The notes beneath the pieces were generated by a model that made no database searches, was not told where the DNA came from, and saw only the letters and a list, made by a program, of their open reading frames with translations. Shown one piece after another: positions 6,836-11,914 of a stretch of 13,647 bases of DNA. Position 1 is the stretch's first letter. Every line of letters begins with the position of its first letter. The position numbers and the translations under genes are program-made. The stretch lies in assembly GCA_947450015.1 (NCBI GenBank), contig CANFUB010000040.1, forward strand, positions 1 through 13,647, given 5' to 3'. This DNA is from Bacteroidota bacterium. GTDB taxonomy: Bacteria > Bacteroidota > Bacteroidia > NS11-12g > UBA955.

Positions 6836-7609
6836 ATGTATAATAACATTCTTACTTCAAACGAAAATGGTATCCTAACCATTACGATAAACAGAGAATC
6901 GAAATTAAATGCTTTAAACATCGAGACTTTGCAAGAAATTAAGCAGGCTGTTACAGCGGCTCAAACCGATGCCAGTGTTACTGGAATCATTCTTACGGGG
7001 GCTGGACCTAAAGCATTTGCAGCAGGTGCAGATATTTCGGAATTCGTGAATTTTGATGTTAAACAAAGTACAAAAATGTCGGCCGATGGACATGAAGTAA
7101 TGAATACAATCGAGCGTTCTGCCAAAGTGGTGATTGCTGCCGTAAATGGCTTTGCTTTAGGTGGTGGTTGCGAGTTGGCCATGGCTTGTCATTTAAGAGT
7201 GGCCTCTGATAATGCAAAATTCGGTCAGCCCGAAGTAAACCTTGGCGTGCCTCCAGGATATGGTGGAACCCAACGCTTAATACAATTGGTTGGAAAGTCG
7301 AAGGCAGTTGAGTTGTTATTAACAGCCGATGCGATTGGTGCGAATGAAGCCATGGAATACGGACTTGTAAATTATGTAACACCATTGGATGATTTGTTGC
7401 CAAGATGTTGCGAGATATTAAATAAAACGGCTACCAAATCACCGATGGCCATCAAAGCCGTCATCAATTGTATTAACGATTATTACCAAGATGGTAAGGA
7501 TGGTTTCAAAACAGAAATCAAAGAATTCGCTGAATCGTTCGGCACTGCAGATTTTAAAGAAGGTACGGATGCATTCTTAAACAAGCGCAAAGCGGCTTTC
7601 CAACGATAA
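6836..7609 (+). CDS. Enoyl-CoA hydratase (crotonase family)
   Basis: A 257-residue crotonase-fold enzyme predicted to hydrate trans-2-enoyl-CoA to 3-hydroxyacyl-CoA in fatty-acid beta-oxidation or a related CoA pathway in the cytoplasm. FAAGADISEF (61-70) and GFALGGGCELA (105-115) form the CoA-binding and oxyanion-hole segments. Both acidic catalytic residues of true hydratases are present: Glu113 in GGGCELA and Glu133 in FGQPEVNLG, with the 20-residue spacing of Glu144/Glu164 in the rat mitochondrial enzyme. GYGGTQRL follows, as in that enzyme. The frame is open from a start at 6758, but the ATG at 6836 gives the standard family N-terminus (MYNNILTSNENGILTITINR) and lies just after a -7 box. 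It stands alone between the divergent LysE gene and the repeat region, so no pathway partner is indicated. Confidence 0.93.
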   Translation: MYNNILTSNENGILTITINRESKLNALNIETLQEIKQAVTAAQTDASVTGIILTGAGPKAFAAGADISEFVNFDVKQSTKMSADGHEVMNTIERSAKVVIAAVNGFALGGGCELAMACHLRVASDNAKFGQPEVNLGVPPGYGGTQRLIQLVGKSKAVELLLTADAIGANEAMEYGLVNYVTPLDDLLPRCCEILNKTATKSPMAIKAVINCINDYYQDGKDGFKTEIKEFAESFGTADFKEGTDAFLNKRKAAFQR

Positions 7610-7626
7610 CAATCCAAACAAATGCA

Positions 7627-7651
7627 TTTTTTACCACATAAGTGAGATAAG
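7627..7651 (-). repeat. 25-base element, inverted copy
   Basis: Read on the minus strand, this is CTTATC-TCA-CTTATGTGG followed by TAAAAAA. It matches the two plus-oriented copies at 8043-8067 (22 of 25 bases) and 8826-8850 (23 of 25). It lies 17 bases past the enoyl-CoA hydratase stop and is the left limit of the repeat-rich block. Confidence 0.8.
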
Positions 7652-7738
7652 TTTTTTTCTTTCCACTGCGTTATGAAAATCAATAAAGGTTATTTGATAC
7701 TTACTAGTTTTGCTCTAAATATTTTAAGTGCAGATAAG

Positions 7739-7761
7739 TTTTTTTTGCTATGCAAAAAAAA
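7739..7761. repeat. T-first perfect hairpin 1 (T8-GC-TAT-GC-A8)
   Basis: An uninterrupted 10-base stem with a 3-base loop. Because the T-run precedes the stem core on either strand and an A-run follows, it does not have the layout of an intrinsic terminator. Related hairpins occur at 7856-7876, 7931-7953 and 8714-8736. Confidence 0.75.
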
Positions 7762-7791
7762 GGGCTTTGTAATTATTTTGAGACTAGGTAT

Positions 7792-7860
7792 TTAAAATTC
7801 ATCGAGGTTTGTGTAATATTCGTTCACAAAGGTTTTTTGTCCTTCGTGGAATAAGTTTTT
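7792..7860 (-). pseudogene. 3' remnant of a GxxExxY-family gene
   Basis: On the minus strand, 22 codons plus TAA encode KNLFHEGQKTFVNEYYTNLD and a short tail, closely matching the last 21 codons of the intact GxxExxY gene downstream (KNLFHDGQKTFVNEYFSLLD...). Nothing upstream of the Lys codon (7858-7860) resembles the rest of the family: the frame runs into the T-first hairpin at 7856-7876 and then into sequence equivalent to the region upstream of the intact gene. This is therefore a deletion relic of a second copy, having lost about 115 codons. Confidence 0.8.
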
Positions 7861-7876
7861 TTGCGCTGCAAAAAAA
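7856..7876. repeat. T-first perfect hairpin 2 (T7-GC-GCT-GC-A7), at the deletion junction
   Basis: A 9-base stem with a 3-base loop, located exactly where the GxxExxY remnant stops resembling the intact gene and sequence like the upstream region begins. Same architecture as hairpins 1 and 3. Confidence 0.75.
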
Positions 7877-7930
7877 GAATCCAAATATTCTAAAAATACT
7901 TACTAAAAAATCACTTATATGCCCTTAGCA

Positions 7931-7953
7931 TCTTTTTTGCTTTGCAAAAAAGA
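7931..7953. repeat. T-first hairpin 3, within repeat copy 1
   Basis: TCTTTTTTGC pairs perfectly with GCAAAAAAGA around a TTT loop (10-base stem). In repeat copy 2 the equivalent stem has an A-T pair in place of one G-C pair, so pairing is preserved despite divergence. Confidence 0.75.
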
Positions 7954-8042
7954 ACTTATGTTGACTTAAGCAACCACTGCCGGAGCTACAAAATTTTGAT
8001 TTTACCACAAAAGTATTTTGACTTAACCAACTAAAATTTATC

Positions 8043-8067
8043 CTTATCATGCTTATGTGGTAAAAAA
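8043..8067 (+). repeat. 25-base element, direct copy 1
   Basis: CTTATC-ATG-CTTATGTGG followed by TAAAAAA, at the right end of repeat copy 1; inverted relative to 7627-7651 and direct relative to 8826-8850. Confidence 0.8.
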
Positions 8068-8125
8068 AAGCTACTTCGCGGTTTGCTAAAAAAAGCTGCT
8101 TCGCATTAGGGTAAAAAAGTATCGC
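8063..8125 (+). repeat. 25-base-period tandem of an A7-GCTRCTTCGC motif
   Basis: AAAAAAAGCTACTTCGC (8063-8079) recurs at 8088-8104 with one change (AAAAAAAGCTGCTTCGC), exactly 25 bases later. A degenerate third copy (AAAAAAGTATCGC) begins another 25 bases on, at 8113. No gene is seen here; the remaining sequence to 8208 shows nothing further that I can name. Confidence 0.65.
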
Positions 8126-8208
8126 ATTTTTGTAAAACTCCATAGTGGTATCTTTAAATTTCTTACAGAGCAAAAATGAATACTTACTTGTGTTATGTAA
8201 ATGTGTCT

Positions 8209-8622
8209 CTATTCATCTAAGAGGGAAAAGTACTCGTTAACAAAGGTTTTTTGTCCGTCATGGAATAAATTTTTCACATTAAAGTTTAATAACAGTCCTC
8301 GTGGAATTTTAAGAAGTTTCATATAGGTAAGAATTTGTGCTTCATGAACTGGAGCAATTTCTTCAATTGATTTTATTTCAACAACCATGCATTTTTCAAC
8401 CAAGAAATCGCAACGCACATTTGACTCAAGTATATTGCCTTTATATGTAACAGGTATAATGTGTTCTGATTCAAAATTGATCTCCCGAAGTTTTAGTTCA
8501 TGAATTAAGGATTGATGATATATGCTTTCTAATAATCCAGGTCCAAGAGTCTTATGTACCTCTATGGCAGCTGCATTAAATTGATAGGTTAAATCCTTTA
8601 AAAAAGTCTTTGTAATTTTCAT
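8209..8622 (-). CDS. GxxExxY-family protein (PD-(D/E)XK nuclease-like)
   Basis: A 137-residue protein of the GxxExxY family, which is widespread and often multicopy in Bacteroidota and is considered a relative of the PD-(D/E)XK nuclease superfamily; its biological role is not established. The name-giving motif is Gly29-Leu-Leu-Glu32-Ser-Ile-Tyr35. Asp72 (RCDFLVE) and Glu82-Ile-Lys84 (VVEIKS) give the D...ExK arrangement of the nuclease core, and Gln96 (HEAQILTYMKL) lies on the following helix. The KNLFHDGQKTF C-terminus is typical. I chose the ATG at 8622, since family members start near there; ATG 8643 or a frame extending to 8697 would add low-complexity, AT-rich residues. It sits alone inside a repeat-rich accessory block with a decayed second copy nearby. 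No consensus -7 box was seen upstream. Confidence 0.88.
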   Translation of the reverse strand: MKITKTFLKDLTYQFNAAAIEVHKTLGPGLLESIYHQSLIHELKLREINFESEHIIPVTYKGNILESNVRCDFLVEKCMVVEIKSIEEIAPVHEAQILTYMKLLKIPRGLLLNFNVKNLFHDGQKTFVNEYFSLLDE

Positions 8623-8713
8623 AAATTGAGATTTTAGTTTCATCAAAAATGCAAAATGATTCGAAAAAATCAAAAAAAAGTATTCACTAAAAATCACTCA
8701 TGTGCCCTTAGCA

Positions 8714-8736
8714 TCTTTTTTACAAGGTAAAAAAGA
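8714..8736. repeat. T-first hairpin 4, within repeat copy 2
   Basis: TCTTTTTTAC pairs perfectly with GTAAAAAAGA around an AAG loop. Compared with hairpin 3, one G-C pair has become A-T on both arms, a compensatory change, while all three loop bases differ. Confidence 0.75.
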
Positions 8737-8825
8737 ACTTATGTTCACTTAAGCAACCTCAGTCGAAGCAACAAAATTTCGATATTACCTAGAAAGTCTT
8801 TTGACTCACCTAAATTAAATTTATC

Positions 8826-8850
8826 CTTATCATACTTATGTGGTAAAAAA
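8826..8850 (+). repeat. 25-base element, direct copy 2
   Basis: CTTATC-ATA-CTTATGTGG followed by TAAAAAA. It is the right limit of the repeat block and is inverted relative to the copy at 7627-7651 (23 of 25 matches). Confidence 0.8.
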
Positions 8851-8921
8851 AGTTGCCTAGTATACCCTCCACTGTTGGTATCCCTTTCCCTTTATTGTTA
8901 CTCGCCACCAATTAATTGCAC

Positions 8922-8929
8922 TATTTTTG
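8922..8929 (+). promoter_or_regulatory. -7 box TATTTTTG for the GH3-serine hydrolase gene
   Basis: Exact TAnnTTTG match 13 bases before the ATG at 8943, implying a leader of only several bases. A TTG at 8895-8897 lies upstream but with a spacer of 24, longer than the usual 19-21. The in-frame TTG at 8916 precedes the box and therefore cannot be the start of translation from this promoter. Confidence 0.55.
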
Positions 8930-8942
8930 TATTCTACTAATC

Positions 8943-11786
8943 ATGCGTTTTAAAATTCTTTTTTTATCCTTTGTTTTTCTGTTTTGTTTTCAATGTGCTA
9001 AGGCGCAGGATGCCGACTTTTGGTACGATGCACAGTTGAAAAAAATGACACTTGATGAAAAAATCGGTCAGCTATTTATGGTGGCTGCTTATAGCAACCG
9101 CGATGCTGCACATACAGCCGAAATCGATAATCTTATTTTGAATTACCACATTGGTGGTTTAATCTTTTTTCAAAATGATCCACTTAAACAAGCCTATCTT
9201 ACCAACTACTACCAAGCGCAAACCAAAGTACCTTTAATGATAGGCATCGATGGAGAATGGGGACTGGCCATGCGTTTACAAAACACACAAAAGTTTCCCT
9301 ATGCCTTAACCTTGGGTGCGCTTACCAACGATTCATTGATGTATCAAGTGGGTGCTGCCATCGCCTTACAGTGCAAACGAATGGGCATACATATTAATTT
9401 TGCGCCCGATGTAGATATCAATACCAATCCAAAAAATCCTGTGATTGGATTTCGCTCTTTTGGCGATAATAAATACCGCGTTGCACAACTAGGTGCAGCA
9501 TACAGCAAAGGTATGATGAGCGAAGGCGTATTGTCTTGCGCGAAACATTTTCCTGGGCATGGCGATGTGGCGGTCGACTCGCACCACGATTTACCAGTAG
9601 TAGATAAAGCATTGTCGCAAATCGATACTGCAGAATTGTATCCATTTTATTACGCCATTAAAGAAGGAGTAGCAGCCATGATGGTAGGGCACATTAATTA
9701 TCCGCAATTGGATAATCGCCCCAACAGATCTGCATCACTCTCGGCTTTTATCATCGATACTTTGTTGAAACAGCGCATGCATTTCGAAGGTTTGGTATTT
9801 ACAGATGCCATGAACATGAAAGGGGTTGCCAAATATTATGCCGGTGGTGATGCCGATTTAGAAGCCTTCAAAGCGGGTAACGATGTGATTTTGTTTAGCG
9901 ATAATGTAGTCGCTGGCATTAGCAGAATAAAGCGCGCCATCAGCGAAGGAAGCATCACTGAAAAAGAATTGGATGAAAGGGTTTTAAAAATCTTAAAATA
10001 CAAACAGAATGTGGGGTTAAACCAATACCAACCCATCGCATTAAATAATTTAGAAAATGATTTAAGAGGCGATGAGAATAAAGCCTTGCTGCAAACTGTC
10101 GCCAACCAAACTGTTTCTATAATTAAAGATCAAAAACATGTGTTGCCATTGCATTCTGCAAAACATACAGTGGCTATTTGCATAGGCGAGGCAATGGGTT
10201 CTCAATGGTCCACTTATTTAAAAGCAAATGGAATACATGAAGTGATACAAGTTGAAAAAAACACAAGTGAAAAAAACACACAAGCCTTGTTAAAAAAAGT
10301 AGAGCATGCAACCCATGTCATTGTAAGTTTGCATTCTCCCAAAGTATGGAGTCAACAGAATGCTGGTTATACGGCCAATGATTTTAGATTGATACAATTA
10401 TTAGCGACTAAGAGAAACACCATTGTGATTGGTTTTTGTAATCCTTATGCCATGCAATATGTGAATAGCAAAGCGACCATGATTGCGGGTTACGAAGATT
10501 TAGATTATTACCACCAAGCAGCCATACAAATTTTATTTGGTCATTTAAAATCGAACGGTCATCTACCTGTTAAAATTGATTTAAGTGTAACGACTACCTT
10601 GCCAACTACTAATACTGCTTCAACTTCAACCATCAATTACGAAACCTTGCAAAGCATTGATGGCATTGTCGCTCAATTGATACAAAAAAAAGGCGCGCCT
10701 GGTTGTAGAGTTTATGCTTTGAAAGATGGAAAAGAAATTTTCAATAAGTCATACGGTTATTTAAATTATAACAAGAAAAAGGCGGTGAACGACAGCACAA
10801 TTTACGACATCGCATCGATAACAAAAATTGCGGCCACCACTTTGGCCGTGATGAAATTGTATGATGAAGGAAAATTAAATTTAGATGCAACCTTGGGCAC
10901 TTATTTGCCACAAGCCAAAGGCACGAATAAAGAAAATTTAGTGATTGCCGATATCCTTCAACACCGCGCAGGCCTTACCGCATGGATACCCTTTTACAAA
11001 GAGACCTTGCCATTTGTGGATAGTATTTATTGTTCGAAATCTGATACGGCTTATTGCATAAAAGTGGCCGATAAATTTTTTATGTTGAAGGCCAATAAAG
11101 ATACGATTTACAAACGCGTTTTTGCATCGGCTTTAGAAAGTCGCACCTACCGTTACAGCGATTTAAGCATGATACTAATGCAATTGGTGGTAGAGAAAAT
11201 TAGTGGAGTGCCATTAGATGAGTATGTGAAAAACAATTTTTATGCACCCATGGGTTTACAGCACATAGGTTACTTGCCATGGAAAACCCAAGACCTTACA
11301 AACATAGCCCCAACACAAGAAGATCGACTGTTTCGTCAACAAGAAATTTGTGGTTATGTGCACGATCCAGGCGCTGCTATGTTAGGCGGAGTGAGCGGAC
11401 ATGCGGGTGTGTTTTCTACCGTGGCAGATTTAGGTGCACTTATGCAGATGTTAAACGATGGCGGTATGTATAAAGGCAAGCAATATATATCGAAAGCCAC
11501 CATTACTAAATTTACCGCTTACCAACGCAGCGATAGTCGCAGAGGATTAGGTTTCGATAAGCCCGATTTTAGTGGAAAAACCAGTCCCGCGAGCACCATG
11601 GGTAGCACACTTATGTTTGGGCATACAGGCTTTACAGGAACTTGTACTTGGGCCGATCCAAAATACAATTTGGTGTTTGTGTTTTTAAGCAATCGCATTT
11701 GTCCGGATGAAGAAAACAAAGAACTGATCAATGGCAATTACCGCACCCGTATTCAAGATGTGTTGTACAAAGCCATCGGTCAGTAG
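8943..11786 (+). CDS. Secreted GH3 beta-N-acetylhexosaminidase fused to a beta-lactamase-fold serine hydrolase (NagZ-AmiE-like)
   Basis: A 947-residue exported enzyme. A Sec signal peptide (MRFKILFLSF...CAKA) precedes a GH3 TIM barrel (about 25-360) with the NagZ motif KHFPGHGD (201-208), the Asp212/His214 pair that acts as general acid/base in NagZ enzymes, and nucleophile Asp288 in FTDAMNMKG. A GH3 C-terminal alpha/beta domain follows (about 370-550). The last part (about 570-940) is a serine hydrolase of the class C beta-lactamase/PBP4*-like fold with SITK (Ser625/Lys628), YSD (738-740) and HTG (894-896). In Bacillus subtilis, separate NagZ and AmiE (the latter of this same serine-hydrolase fold) remove GlcNAc and then the peptide from muropeptides, so I infer a fused periplasmic muropeptide hydrolase. 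Esterase or D-aminopeptidase activity of the second half is an alternative. The upstream TTG at 8916 is rejected in favour of ATG 8943. Confidence 0.92.
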   Translation: MRFKILFLSFVFLFCFQCAKAQDADFWYDAQLKKMTLDEKIGQLFMVAAYSNRDAAHTAEIDNLILNYHIGGLIFFQNDPLKQAYLTNYYQAQTKVPLMIGIDGEWGLAMRLQNTQKFPYALTLGALTNDSLMYQVGAAIALQCKRMGIHINFAPDVDINTNPKNPVIGFRSFGDNKYRVAQLGAAYSKGMMSEGVLSCAKHFPGHGDVAVDSHHDLPVVDKALSQIDTAELYPFYYAIKEGVAAMMVGHINYPQLDNRPNRSASLSAFIIDTLLKQRMHFEGLVFTDAMNMKGVAKYYAGGDADLEAFKAGNDVILFSDNVVAGISRIKRAISEGSITEKELDERVLKILKYKQNVGLNQYQPIALNNLENDLRGDENKALLQTVANQTVSIIKDQKHVLPLHSAKHTVAICIGEAMGSQWSTYLKANGIHEVIQVEKNTSEKNTQALLKKVEHATHVIVSLHSPKVWSQQNAGYTANDFRLIQLLATKRNTIVIGFCNPYAMQYVNSKATMIAGYEDLDYYHQAAIQILFGHLKSNGHLPVKIDLSVTTTLPTTNTASTSTINYETLQSIDGIVAQLIQKKGAPGCRVYALKDGKEIFNKSYGYLNYNKKKAVNDSTIYDIASITKIAATTLAVMKLYDEGKLNLDATLGTYLPQAKGTNKENLVIADILQHRAGLTAWIPFYKETLPFVDSIYCSKSDTAYCIKVADKFFMLKANKDTIYKRVFASALESRTYRYSDLSMILMQLVVEKISGVPLDEYVKNNFYAPMGLQHIGYLPWKTQDLTNIAPTQEDRLFRQQEICGYVHDPGAAMLGGVSGHAGVFSTVADLGALMQMLNDGGMYKGKQYISKATITKFTAYQRSDSRRGLGFDKPDFSGKTSPASTMGSTLMFGHTGFTGTCTWADPKYNLVFVFLSNRICPDEENKELINGNYRTRIQDVLYKAIGQ

Positions 11787-11914
11787 GCGAGTTGTGAAAT
11801 ACTTGAAATAAAAATTTTACAAATAATTTAATAAATCAAACGTTGCTACATTAAAACCAAGTAGTTAATAATTGGATAACTTGTTTTTGATAAAAATCAA
11901 CGAATATTGTATAA

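Larger units (their letters stand above)
7911..8068 (+). repeat. 158-base GxxExxY-upstream repeat, copy 1
   Basis: Aligns without gaps to 8694-8851 at an offset of 783 bases, with about 133 of 158 positions identical. It contains hairpin 3 (7931-7953), short recurring ACTTATGT/GACTTA-like words and the 25-base element at its right end. An 82-codon minus-strand frame across it (7925-8173) is A/T-rich low-complexity sequence and not believed to be a gene. Confidence 0.85.
8694..8851 (+). repeat. 158-base GxxExxY-upstream repeat, copy 2
   Basis: Lies 71 bases upstream of the intact GxxExxY start codon and is the ungapped counterpart of 7911-8068 (about 84% identical). It ends in the third 25-base element. 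The same segment following the deleted gene copy shows that gene plus upstream region is the duplicated unit. The remaining bases to the GH3 gene (8852-8921) show nothing else recognisable apart from the promoter box. Confidence 0.85.

Noticed and set aside
7059..7403. Minus-strand 114-codon open frame antisense to the enoyl-CoA hydratase
   Set aside because: It is a shadow of a strongly conserved crotonase gene and its His/Arg/Leu-rich translation shows no family features.
7739..7953. T-first hairpins as intrinsic terminators
   Set aside because: On both strands the T-run forms the 5' arm and the stem is followed by an A-run, opposite to the GC stem plus 3' T-run needed; the stems contain only two or three G-C pairs.
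7925..8173. Minus-strand 82-codon open frame within the accessory block
   Set aside because: It spans repeat copy 1, a T-first hairpin and the 25-base-period tandem, so its peptide is a by-product of repeats. The corresponding frame is not preserved in repeat copy 2.
7627..8851. Complete insertion sequence
   Set aside because: No transposase frame exists inside and no convincing target-site duplication flanks 7627 or 8851. At most this is a non-autonomous element.
8943..9010. GH3 fusion as a lipoprotein
   Set aside because: The cysteines near the signal peptide end are preceded by FVFLF and CFQ, which do not fit a lipobox, whereas AKA before Gln is a good signal peptidase I site.
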